A stretch of 50,953 bases of DNA, taken from GCA-003244245 sp036266995 (GTDB lineage: Bacteria; Actinomycetota; Actinomycetes; Mycobacteriales; Pseudonocardiaceae). This document shows positions 23,174 to 30,601 of this stretch, piece by piece. Each line of letters begins with the position of its first letter. The stretch's first letter is position 1. Both the position numbers and the translations under genes were made by a program. Location of the stretch: positions 1 through 50,953 of the forward strand of contig DATAWX010000185.1 in assembly GCA_036266995.1 (NCBI GenBank), given 5' to 3'. The notes beneath the pieces are model-generated. The model worked only from the letters and a program-made list of their open reading frames with translations. It did not search any database and had not been told where the DNA came from.

Positions 23174-23178
23174 CATGA
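23174..23178. repeat. Target-site duplication, right copy (CATGA)
   Basis: An identical copy of the CATGA at 18013-18017, directly after the terminal ACA of the element. Its first three bases supply the His codon when the hydrolase frame is rejoined. Confidence 0.92.
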
Positions 23179-23404
23179 GGCCATCGCCGTCGACCTGCCT
23201 GGCGATGACGAGAGCGACTTCCCCGGTTGGCCCGCAATACCGACGCGCGTGCTAGCTGGTGCGCAGGACCGATTCTTTCCCGTCGAGTTCCAGCGCGCCC
23301 TCGCGCGGGACCGCCTCGGCGTCGACGCCGATGTCCTACCTGGTGGCCACTTGATTGCGCTCGCCCAACCAGTCATGGTCGCCAACTACCTCCTGCAGCG
23401 CTGA
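23174..23404 (+). pseudogene. Alpha/beta hydrolase, 3' fragment with internal deletion
   Basis: It reads HEAIAVDLPGDDESDFPGWP, then AIPTRVLAGAQDRFFPVEFQ and further to GGHLIALAQPVMVANYLLQR before the stop. The first part continues the 5' fragment at 17929. DRFFPVEFQ and the catalytic-His region GGHLIALAQP are C-terminal elements of the same small hydrolase family. About 130-150 residues that normally lie between DLPGDD and WPAIPTRVL, including the GxSxG nucleophile elbow, are absent. The rejoined gene would have only 104 residues, so it was or became non-functional independently of the insertion. Confidence 0.8.
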
Positions 23405-23429
23405 CTCCCGCGCCCGCGCATCCCGTTCG

Positions 23430-24815
23430 TCAGACCCGGGCGTACGCCAGCCGCGGCTTCGCCGACGTCGTTGCGGCCGCTGCTCCGCGCAGGTAGATCA
23501 CGTAGGTCACGACGACGCACACCCCGTAGAAGCCCATGAAGAACCAGCATGCGGGGACGCCGGACTTGGTGGCGAGGAAGGACTGCCGGAAGGCCAGGTT
23601 GATGAACACTCCACCCATCGCGCCGATTGAGCCCGCGATGCCGATGACCGCACCGGACAGCCGACGCGCTGTCATCAGTGCAGGCTGGCTGGGCTCACCC
23701 GAGGCGATAGCCACTCGGGCCTTCACGTCGAAGATCGACGGGATCATCTTGTAGGTGGAGCCGTTGCCGATTCCGGAGAGCACGAACAGAGCGAGGAAGG
23801 CGGCCACGAACATCGGTAGGGACTTCTGGTTGGACGCCATGATGACCACGGCGGTGGCCAGGGCCATCCCGATGAAGGTCCAGACGGTGACCTTGGCACC
23901 GCCGTACCGGTCGGCCATCCACCCGCCGACTGGGCGGATCAGCGAGCCGATCAGCGGGCCGATGAAGACGACTGCGGCGGACTGCAGCGGGGTACGGCCG
24001 AACTGGTTTTGCAGCACCAGGCCGAACGCGAAGCTGTAGCCGATGAACGAGCCGAAAGTGCCGATGTGGAGAAACGACATCACCCAGGTCTGCGGGTCCC
24101 AGGCTGCTTCGCGCAGCGCGCCGGTGTCGTTGCGTACCGAGGTGATGTTGTCCATGAACGCAGCGGCGCACACCGCGGCGATCACGATCAGCGGGACATA
24201 GATGGCCAGCACCAGGCGTGGACTGGTGGCACCGAAAATCGCGATCACCAGCAGGCCGATGAGCTGCACCGCGGCCACTCCGAGGTTGCCGCCACCGGCG
24301 TTGAGTCCGAGCGCCCAGCCCTTGCGGCCCTCCGGGTAGAAGGTGTTGATGTTGGTCATCGACGAGGCGAAGTTGCCGCCACCCAGCCCGCCGAGGGCCG
24401 CGACGATCACAAACGTCGTGAACGACGTGCCCGGATGCATGACGATGATCGCCAGGACGGTCGGTATGAGCAGCACCGACGCGCTGACGATGGTCCAGTT
24501 GCGGCCGCCGAACCGGGCTGGCCCCATGGTGTAGGGAATCCGGATCAGCGCACCGATCAGTGAAGGAAGGGATACCAGTAAGAACTTGCCTGCCGGGTCG
24601 ATCGCGTAGGCCTTGCCCATGAAGAACACGAGGACGGACCAGACCGTCCACATCGAGAATCCGACGTGCTCGGCGAAGATCGAGAACCACAGGTTCCGAT
24701 TCGCCACCCGCTTACCCGTCTTCTCCCAGAATCCGGGATCTTCCGGCCCCCAGTGGTCGATCCAACGTCCCCGGCGAGCCGGCATGGCCGGCGCCGCTGT
24801 CTTGGTCGTGCTCAT
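23430..24815 (-). CDS. narK: NarK/NasA-type nitrate/nitrite MFS transporter
   Basis: A 461-residue protein with GGAGG before the ATG. About twelve hydrophobic spans are visible. The nitrate-porter signatures GGLGGGNFASSMTNINTFYP (first NNP motif; substrate-binding region) and FVLSGIGNGSTYKMIPSIF (second NNP motif) are both present, and the MFS loop motif appears as GGWMADRYGGAK. The soluble N-terminus RWIDHWGPEDPGFWEKTGKR is the actinobacterial NarK type. It should import nitrate or exchange nitrate and nitrite across the cytoplasmic membrane. No nitrate reductase genes are in the window. Divergent from the NB-ARC gene. Confidence 0.93.
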   Translation of the reverse strand: MSTTKTAAPAMPARRGRWIDHWGPEDPGFWEKTGKRVANRNLWFSIFAEHVGFSMWTVWSVLVFFMGKAYAIDPAGKFLLVSLPSLIGALIRIPYTMGPARFGGRNWTIVSASVLLIPTVLAIIVMHPGTSFTTFVIVAALGGLGGGNFASSMTNINTFYPEGRKGWALGLNAGGGNLGVAAVQLIGLLVIAIFGATSPRLVLAIYVPLIVIAAVCAAAFMDNITSVRNDTGALREAAWDPQTWVMSFLHIGTFGSFIGYSFAFGLVLQNQFGRTPLQSAAVVFIGPLIGSLIRPVGGWMADRYGGAKVTVWTFIGMALATAVVIMASNQKSLPMFVAAFLALFVLSGIGNGSTYKMIPSIFDVKARVAIASGEPSQPALMTARRLSGAVIGIAGSIGAMGGVFINLAFRQSFLATKSGVPACWFFMGFYGVCVVVTYVIYLRGAAAATTSAKPRLAYARV

Positions 24816-24925
24816 CGGGCCTCCAGAGCCGTGGTAGGGCGAGCGATGCTAGGGGTCGGTTGTGTTCCCGATGTTGCGTTTGTTGCGGCGCCGAGAACTC
24901 TTGTTCACAGAGCGGGGTGGCCCCA

Positions 24926-24961
24926 GTGTGAGGACCCGGCTACCGTGCGTCGTCCTCACAC
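24926..24961. promoter_or_regulatory. Inverted repeat between narK and the NB-ARC gene
   Basis: GTGTGAGGAC (24926-24935) and GTCCTCACAC (24952-24961) are perfect 10-bp inverted arms with a 16-base spacer, in the divergent promoter region. It may be an operator or a transcript hairpin upstream of the NB-ARC gene. Confidence 0.4.
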
Positions 24962-25010
24962 AGGGTCGCTATCGTCCGGCTCCTCCGGACGACACGGTGG
25001 ACAGGAGCAG

Positions 25011-26960
25011 GTGACGGTGAGATTGGTTCGAGTGGTGGCGCTTATGGCGGCGACCGCATTGATGGGCTCCGCGGTGCTTGTGGTGGTGAGCCGCACCACG
25101 GAGTGGAGGACCAACGGCTGGGTGTGGTTGCTGGTCATGGCCGGACTGACGGTGATCAGCGGCGGGGTGTCGTGGTGGTCCATCGACGACCGCAGCCCGA
25201 TTCCCGCCGACGGTGAGGGTGTGGCAAGCGCGCGGATCGAGACTGTGCACCCGCACGAAGGGTCGGCGACCCGGGCCGGGGCGGCAGTGGTGATGGCGAT
25301 CACCGCCGAGAGCGAACCGTCGCCGGGAGGGCTGGTCGGCCGTGATCAGGAACTTGTCACGCTGCTGACCATGCTCGATCGGCGCCCAGGGGCCGCAGCG
25401 GGGGTAGTCGTGTCGGGGATGGCCGGGGTGGGTAAGACCGCACTGGCCTGGCAGGCCGCGCGCACCGCCGTGGGGCGGGGCTGGTTTCCCGGTGGGGCGC
25501 TGGTCGTCGACCTGCACGGTGATGACGCCGACCGAACTGCCCAGGTGGCTCTGGAGCGGGTCTACGCCGCGCTGCTGCGGGCCCTGGATCCGAGCCTGCC
25601 GGTCGCGGACCTACCAGGCACCGTCGAGGAGCAGGCCAGTGCCTACCACCAGCTGATGGCCCACCTCGACAGGCTGTCCCGGCCGGTGCTGCTGGTGCTG
25701 GACAACGTCGGCGACATCGACCAGGTGACCGGGTTGCTGCCCGCCGGCCGGGCGCATCGGGTGCTGATCACCTCCCGGCACACCCTGGGTGAGCTGCCCG
25801 GCGCCCGGTTGCTGGAGGTTGACGTGCTGGGACCGGAACACGCCGTCGAGTTGCTGGGTGCCCGCCGCCCTGGCGACTCCCGGCTGGGTGCAGACCCGGC
25901 GGCGGCCGCTGAGCTGGCCCGCCTGTGTGGGCACCTTCCGGTGGCGCTGCAGACCATCGCCGTGCTGGTGGCCGATGACCCCGCCCGCCCGATCGCCGGT
26001 CTGGTCAAAGAGCTGGCCGAGCAGACCACCCGATTGCCGGGCTCGCCTTCCCAGCGGTGGGCGGGACGGGCTGCCCTCACGCTGTCCTACGGGCACCTCG
26101 AGGACACCCCGGCCCGGCTGTTTCGGCTGCTGACGATGGTGCCCGGGGGCGACGCGTCGGCCCCGGCTGCGGCCGCCCTGGCCGATCAGCCCGTCGACCA
26201 GGTCCGCGCGAGTGTGGCCGCGCTGACCAGGGCGCATCTGCTGGAGTGCCACCGGCCCGTGCGGTGGCGCATGCACGACCTGGTCCGCTTGTGCGCCACG
26301 GAGTTCGCCACCGCTCACGCTCAGCACGACGGCCAGGATCAGGCGATCGCGCGGCTGCTGGGTCACTACCGGGACACCACCCACGCCGCCACCCGGCGCT
26401 TGTCCGCCGTGCCCACCCAGCCGATGTCCAATAGTTTCGACACCGCCGCACACGCCCTGGACTGGCTCAGCGCTGAGCGAGCCAACCTGGTCGCCGCCGT
26501 CACCTGGGCCGCCGGCACACCCGGGCGCTGCGAGCACGCCATCGACATCGCACTGGGCCTGGCCCAGTTCCTGGACCGGGAGCGCTACCTCGAGGACTGG
26601 ACTGTCACCGCGACCACCGCGGTACACGCCGCCACCGGGCTCGGCGACCATCACCGCGAAGGCGCGGCGCTGAACAACCTCGGCAGTGCACTGGCCGAGG
26701 TGGGTCGCTTCGAGGAGGCCATCACCAGCCACCGCCAGGCCGCCGACATCTACCACAAGCTCGGGGACCAGCACGGTGAGGGCCGCGCGCAGGGCAACCT
26801 GGGTCTTGCCCTGATCCAGCTCCGCCGCCCAGGCGACGCGCGTGCTGCCTTGGAACAAGCCTCAGCGTTGTTCGTCGCGCTACACGCGTACGACGACGCC
26901 GACCGGGTCGTCGGACTCTTGACCACACTCAACGATTCAGCCGGTAGTCGCCGTGGGTAA
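25011..26960 (+). CDS. Membrane-anchored NB-ARC/TPR (STAND) NTPase
   Basis: A 649-residue protein from the GTG at 25011, with AGGAG a few bases upstream; the frame is open much further upstream but that part is not protein-like. Two membrane spans (VVALMAATALMGSAVLVVVS and WVWLLVMAGLTVISGGVSWW) precede the NTPase. P-loop GMAGVGKT (136-143), Walker B region VLLVLDNVGD, the RHRVLITSR element and the CGHLPVAL (GLPL-like) motif identify NB-ARC. A winged helix and C-terminal TPR repeats (LNNLGSALAEVGRFEEAITS, GNLGLALIQLRRPGDARAAL) follow. It resembles AfsR-type regulators but lacks the SARP DNA-binding domain, so it is probably a signalling switch at the membrane. The inducer is unknown. Confidence 0.88.
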   Translation: MTVRLVRVVALMAATALMGSAVLVVVSRTTEWRTNGWVWLLVMAGLTVISGGVSWWSIDDRSPIPADGEGVASARIETVHPHEGSATRAGAAVVMAITAESEPSPGGLVGRDQELVTLLTMLDRRPGAAAGVVVSGMAGVGKTALAWQAARTAVGRGWFPGGALVVDLHGDDADRTAQVALERVYAALLRALDPSLPVADLPGTVEEQASAYHQLMAHLDRLSRPVLLVLDNVGDIDQVTGLLPAGRAHRVLITSRHTLGELPGARLLEVDVLGPEHAVELLGARRPGDSRLGADPAAAAELARLCGHLPVALQTIAVLVADDPARPIAGLVKELAEQTTRLPGSPSQRWAGRAALTLSYGHLEDTPARLFRLLTMVPGGDASAPAAAALADQPVDQVRASVAALTRAHLLECHRPVRWRMHDLVRLCATEFATAHAQHDGQDQAIARLLGHYRDTTHAATRRLSAVPTQPMSNSFDTAAHALDWLSAERANLVAAVTWAAGTPGRCEHAIDIALGLAQFLDRERYLEDWTVTATTAVHAATGLGDHHREGAALNNLGSALAEVGRFEEAITSHRQAADIYHKLGDQHGEGRAQGNLGLALIQLRRPGDARAALEQASALFVALHAYDDADRVVGLLTTLNDSAGSRRG

Positions 26961-26961
26961 G

Positions 26962-27008
26962 GAAGTATGTGGGGTTGCCGCCGGCCGCTCGGCAACCCCA
27001 CATACTTC
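26962..27008. terminator. Bidirectional terminator hairpin
   Basis: Arms 26962-26980 and 26990-27008 are perfectly complementary over 19 bp, with a 9-base loop. The hairpin sits directly between the stop of the NB-ARC gene and the stop of the convergent DUF899 gene, serving both strands. Confidence 0.85.
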
Positions 27009-27011
27009 GAG

Positions 27012-27782
27012 TCATCCTTCATGATCGTTTCCAGGGGCGGTGGCGGCGGCCTCGGCGAGTTTGGCCAGCCACCCCTGCGACAGGTCGGCGTCGCCGTATT
27101 CGTCGTGCCAGTTCCACCACTCATACGGCGGGGTTTGGGGATAGTCCTCGGGCGAGTCCTCCCACTGCTCCTGACGTCCGAGCGCGGTCATGTCGAGGTA
27201 ACTCCAGGTGCTCCCCAACGCCTCGTCGCCACGGTTGTTGATGAAGTAGGTGCGGAACACTCTGTCGCCAGTGCGGATGAACGCGTTCGTGCCGTGCCAT
27301 TCGTCCACGCCGAAGTCGGTGTCGAACTCGTCGGTCATGGTGTACCAGGGCATCGTCGCGCCCATCCGCGCCTTCACCCGCGCGATGTCCGGTTGTGGCG
27401 CGCGCGAGACGAAGGCGAGAGTCGTGTCACGGGCATTCAGATGGGCGACGTGGGCCACCTGATCGGCCACGAGGGAACAGCCGCGGCAGGCGTGGTCAGG
27501 CCAGCCGAACACGCCGGGCTCGAAGAAGGCGCGATAGACGATCAGCTGACGACGACCCTCGAACAGGTCGAGCAGGCTCGCTCTACCCCCAGGTCCGTCG
27601 AACGCATACTCCTTCTCCACAGCCAGCCACGGCATCCGCCGACGCCCCGCGGCCAGCGCGTCCCGGGCGCGGGTGACCTCCTTCTCCTTCACGAGCAGCT
27701 GCTGGCGCGCTGCCTCCCACTCCCGCGGCGTGACGATCGGGGGGGTCTTCATTGTGCTGGTGGTGAATCCGTTATCAGGCAT
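27012..27782 (-). CDS. DUF899 (thioredoxin-like) family protein
   Basis: A 256-residue protein from the ATG at 27782, with GAGGA six bases upstream. DUF899 hallmarks are present: VTPREWEAARQQLLVKEKE, the KEYAFDGPGG and LLDLFEGRRQLIVYRAFF blocks, CRGCS (a C-x2-C pair), and WHGTNAFIRTGDRVFRTYFINNRGDEALGSTWSYLD near the end. The fold is thioredoxin-like, but the biochemical role is not established. It is the last gene of the SRPBCC-ArsR-DUF899 operon and overlaps the ArsR gene by 8 bases. Pairing with ArsR/SRPBCC genes is a common theme for this family. Confidence 0.9.
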   Translation of the reverse strand: MPDNGFTTSTMKTPPIVTPREWEAARQQLLVKEKEVTRARDALAAGRRRMPWLAVEKEYAFDGPGGRASLLDLFEGRRQLIVYRAFFEPGVFGWPDHACRGCSLVADQVAHVAHLNARDTTLAFVSRAPQPDIARVKARMGATMPWYTMTDEFDTDFGVDEWHGTNAFIRTGDRVFRTYFINNRGDEALGSTWSYLDMTALGRQEQWEDSPEDYPQTPPYEWWNWHDEYGDADLSQGWLAKLAEAAATAPGNDHEG

Positions 27783-28155
27783 GATGTCCTCGGGTTTCGT
27801 GTAGTGGGGTGGTGGGCTCGCGAGCACACCGGTCAAGATGGTCGGTCAACGCGTCGAGCGGGCCGTCCCAGTCGCGGGCCAGCGCGGCCAGGAACTGCTG
27901 CGCCACCTGCATCGGCGCGGAGCGCAGCCGGTACCGCACCCGGCGCCGCTCCCCCGGTTCGGCCGTCACCAGGCCGACCTCGGCCAGCAGGGCCAGGTGT
28001 TTGGCGATCGCCTGCCGCGTGATCGGCAGACGATCGGCCAGGTCCGTGGCGGTGGCCGGACCCCCTGAGGCCAGCGCGGCCAGGATGGCGCGCCGGCTCG
28101 GGTCGGCCAGGGCACTGAAGACCTGTTCGGCGATCGCCTCGATGTCAGGCGGCAT
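27775..28155 (-). CDS. ArsR-family transcriptional regulator
   Basis: A 126-residue winged-helix protein: FSALADPSRRAILAALASGG, then TDLADRLPITRQAIAKHLALL, then AEPGERRRVRYRLRSAPM. No metal-binding ELCVCDL-type motif is seen, so it belongs to the ArsR group that accompanies SRPBCC (AHSA1) genes rather than to metal sensors. It overlaps the upstream SRPBCC gene by about 11 bases and the downstream DUF899 gene by 8. It likely represses its own operon through the palindromic repeats at 28595-28635. Confidence 0.92.
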   Translation of the reverse strand: MPPDIEAIAEQVFSALADPSRRAILAALASGGPATATDLADRLPITRQAIAKHLALLAEVGLVTAEPGERRRVRYRLRSAPMQVAQQFLAALARDWDGPLDALTDHLDRCAREPTTPLHETRGHHA

Positions 28156-28576
28156 CGAGGTAGTCGACCAGCTCGCCCAGCTCGCGCGTCCAACCCTGGG
28201 TGTGGGCGTCGTACTCCTTGCTGTAGGCGTCCTCCGGCAGCTGGGCGAAACCGGTCTCGACCACCCTCAGCCGCGTGCCCGCACCGACCGGTTCGAGCGT
28301 GAACTCGACATAGGTACGGCGCGGATCGTCCTCGGGTAGCCCGTCGATCTGCCAGGTGAACCCGAACGCCGTCGGCTCCTCCACCCGTTCCACCCGCATG
28401 TCGACCGTGTGCCCGCCGGTCCACCTCATCCGGGCCGACCCGCCCGGACGCAGGTCGATCGTCGCCTCGTTGGCGAACCAGGCGCCCAGACCCTCGGCCG
28501 TGGTGAGCGCCGCCCACACCTTGCCCGGCGGGTGAGCGACCTCCACGGTCCGCTCGATGCGATCAGGAAAACCCAT
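28145..28576 (-). CDS. SRPBCC/AHSA1-domain protein
   Basis: A 143-residue protein from the ATG at 28576, which has a GGAGG five bases upstream; an in-frame start at 28591 is worse. The sequence IERTVEVAHPPGKVWAALTT, EGLGAWFANEATIDLRPGG and TRLRVVETGFAQLP fits the activator-of-Hsp90-homologue-1-like START fold that binds hydrophobic ligands. First gene of the operon with ArsR and DUF899. Confidence 0.9.
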   Translation of the reverse strand: MGFPDRIERTVEVAHPPGKVWAALTTAEGLGAWFANEATIDLRPGGSARMRWTGGHTVDMRVERVEEPTAFGFTWQIDGLPEDDPRRTYVEFTLEPVGAGTRLRVVETGFAQLPEDAYSKEYDAHTQGWTRELGELVDYLDAA

Positions 28577-28594
28577 GACTGCCTCCAACAAGTA

Positions 28595-28640
28595 GCAACC
28601 GAACGATTGCTACTTTATCGCAACCGATTGATTGCGTCAA
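28595..28640 (-). promoter_or_regulatory. Promoter and duplicated ArsR operator of the SRPBCC operon
   Basis: On the reverse strand TTGACG (28635-28640) and TAAAGT (28612-28617) are spaced by 17 bases. Overlapping them are two 16-bp near-identical palindromic sites, GCAACCGAACGATTGC (28595-28610) and GCAACCGATTGATTGC (28620-28635), 25 bases apart. Repressor binding here would block the polymerase. Confidence 0.7.
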
Positions 28641-28651
28641 CGTGCCGCAGG

Positions 28652-29086
28652 TCAGTCCGCAGGCTGGGCCAGGACGTCACGCGGCGGCCGCGCACCGCGT
28701 CCTCCTCCAGCAAAACGAGCAGACCTGCGGTCGTGGAGGGCGACGGCGAGCAGTCCCAGGGCGGTGGCCTCGACGAGCACGCTGATCAGGGCTTGGGGGG
28801 CGGGTAGCAGGCCGTATTCGACGAACCCGAGGACCCCGACGGTGCGGGAGGCGATGAATCCCATCATCGCGCCGGCGGCGAGCGCAGCGGCGGCCAGCCG
28901 CAGCACCGCCGCGGAACTGAGCAGCAGCAACAGCGCCACCGCGAAGGAGCCACTGGCTTGCAGCAGGAACGCCGAGCCGATCCCGGGGATGCTTCGGTAG
29001 CCGGTCAGGTACAGCTGGGCGTGGATCACGCCGCTGGCCGCCAGGCAGCCGGCGGCGCCGACCCGCGCCAGCAGCTGCGGGTTCAT
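28652..29086 (-). CDS. Small integral membrane protein of unknown function
   Basis: A 144-residue protein with four predicted hydrophobic spans: the N-terminal AGCLAASGVIHAQLYLTGYR, SFAVALLLLLSSAAVLRLAA, AAGAMMGFIASRTVGVLG and ALISVLVEATALGLLAVAL. The tail is Arg/Gly-rich. The early GVIHAQLYL segment has an intramembrane His. It overlaps the metallophosphoesterase gene by four bases and ends the operon with the cupredoxin. I recognise no named family. Confidence 0.75.
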   Translation of the reverse strand: MNPQLLARVGAAGCLAASGVIHAQLYLTGYRSIPGIGSAFLLQASGSFAVALLLLLSSAAVLRLAAAALAAGAMMGFIASRTVGVLGFVEYGLLPAPQALISVLVEATALGLLAVALHDRRSARFAGGGRGARPPRDVLAQPAD

Positions 29087-30030
29087 GCCAGCCTCCGATC
29101 CCGGATCGCCAGGGCGTGTTGACCGGATTGGTAGGTGACGTCGCGGATGCCCAGGGCGGCACCGAGCTGCCCGGCGGGCAGCGTGACCGGGATCGGACCG
29201 GGGCCGACCCCGGGGTGGGGCAGGGGGTAGGCGGTGGTGGTCGCGCTGTAGAAGGTGACGTTGCCGTCAGTCTTGGTGAACAGCTGGTGGACGTGGCCGT
29301 TGAGGCAGGTCACTGAGGAGAACCGGCGCAGGTAGCTCAGGGCTTGGGTGGCGTCGTCGGTGCCCCAGCCCCACGTCGGGTACATCGCGAACAGCGGGAT
29401 GTGGCTGAACACCACGATGGGGGTGTCACTGGGCAGTCCGGCGACGTCCTTGCGGACGAAGTCGAGCTGGTCGGTGCCGAGGTGGCCGAGCCTTTCCAGA
29501 GCCAGGGTGTTGACCAGCGCGATGACGTGGACGCCCTTGACGTCGAAGCTGTACCAGCCATCCCCGTGGCTGCCGGCCCCGAACGTCGCCCGGTATTTCT
29601 GGCCGTGATCGTCGACCGAGTCGTGCTCACCGGGCACGGTGAACACTGCCCCGGTGCGCAGCCCGCCCAGCATCTGGCGGACCTGGTCGAACTGGGCCGG
29701 AGTCGACAGGTGGGTCAAATCGCCGGTGTGCATCACGAAGTCCGGGCGAAATCCCAAGGTGTTGACCTGGTCGATGGCGCGGCGAAACGAGCCGGTCACG
29801 TCGGTGTTCGCGGGCCCGTGGAAACCCAGGTGGCTGTCGCTGATCTGGACGAACCGCAACGCGTGCGGATCGTCGCTGATAGCGGCGGCGGGTGGGGTGC
29901 CGAGGTGGCTGATCACCTCACCGCCGGTGACGGTGAGCACCACCGCGGCGCCGAACCACGCCGTGTGCCGCAACAACTGGCGACGGCTCATTCCCGCCGG
30001 GCCACCCTCGGTGTCTGACGGTGTGGTCAT
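29083..30030 (-). CDS. Tat-exported metallophosphoesterase
   Basis: A 315-residue protein from the ATG at 30030, which overlaps the cupredoxin stop as ATGA. A twin-arginine signal, MSRRQLLRHTAWFGAAVVLT, is present. Calcineurin-type metal motifs follow in order: VQISDSHLGF (D-x-H), MHTGDLTH (GD), PGEHDS (a GNHD variant with Glu), VVFSHIPLF (H) and NGHVHQL (GHxH). It should act outside the membrane on a phosphate ester, substrate unknown. Operon partners are a cupredoxin and a membrane protein. Confidence 0.9.
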   Translation of the reverse strand: MTTPSDTEGGPAGMSRRQLLRHTAWFGAAVVLTVTGGEVISHLGTPPAAAISDDPHALRFVQISDSHLGFHGPANTDVTGSFRRAIDQVNTLGFRPDFVMHTGDLTHLSTPAQFDQVRQMLGGLRTGAVFTVPGEHDSVDDHGQKYRATFGAGSHGDGWYSFDVKGVHVIALVNTLALERLGHLGTDQLDFVRKDVAGLPSDTPIVVFSHIPLFAMYPTWGWGTDDATQALSYLRRFSSVTCLNGHVHQLFTKTDGNVTFYSATTTAYPLPHPGVGPGPIPVTLPAGQLGAALGIRDVTYQSGQHALAIRDRRLA

Positions 30031-30500
30031 GGGGTCACCACCACGGTGGCTGTCATGAACGGGTGGATGGTGCACAGGTAGTCGAAACGGCCCGGCGTGG
30101 TGAAGGTGTACTGGTAGGACTGGGCGGTGTTCAGGGTGGGGGAGTGAAACGGCCCGCCGGGCATGGCGGTCACGGTGTGCGAATCCTGATCGCGGTTGGT
30201 CCAGGTGATCGTGGTGCCGGCCTTGACCGTCACGATCGCCGGGGAGAACGCGAAGTTCTGGATCGACACCGCGTTGGTGGCCACCGGCGCGTCCTGGCCC
30301 GACGCCGCGGTCGGGCTGCCCGCCGGGGGCATCGCCATACCCGGCATCGCCCGCTCCACTACCGTCGGTGCCGAACCGGCCGCCTGGGGTGCGGCGGCGG
30401 TGGGGCTGGTCACGATTCCCACCGCGATCGCGACCCCGGCCAGGAGCCCGATTCCCGCCGCGACCGCTGGCAGCGCAAGGCTGGTTGTGAACTGACGCAT
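30027..30500 (-). CDS. Secreted cupredoxin (plastocyanin/azurin-like)
   Basis: A 157-residue protein from the ATG at 30500; the frame upstream to 30548 is unlikely. The N-terminal hydrophobic segment (LALPAVAAGIGLLAGVAIAV) is a signal peptide or anchor. A low-complexity linker leads to a C-terminal cupredoxin domain (about 85-157) with the type 1 copper ligands: His in DSHTVTAM, then Cys, His and Met in CTIHPFM. It is probably a periplasmic or cell-surface electron carrier or copper-binding protein. First gene of the operon with metallophosphoesterase and membrane protein. Confidence 0.9.
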   Translation of the reverse strand: MRQFTTSLALPAVAAGIGLLAGVAIAVGIVTSPTAAAPQAAGSAPTVVERAMPGMAMPPAGSPTAASGQDAPVATNAVSIQNFAFSPAIVTVKAGTTITWTNRDQDSHTVTAMPGGPFHSPTLNTAQSYQYTFTTPGRFDYLCTIHPFMTATVVVTP

Positions 30501-30601
30501 GATGATCGACCCCGATCCGGCCCGGCCGTTGCGGGCCCGCTGGTGCACCCGCTCGATGCGGGTCTCACCAAGGGATAGGGACCGGGGTTACACCGGGACC
30601 G

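Noticed and set aside
24666..25010. Upstream extension of the NB-ARC protein by about 115 residues.
   Set aside because: It overlaps the start of narK on the other strand, is Arg/Pro-rich, and a good ribosome site marks the GTG at 25011.
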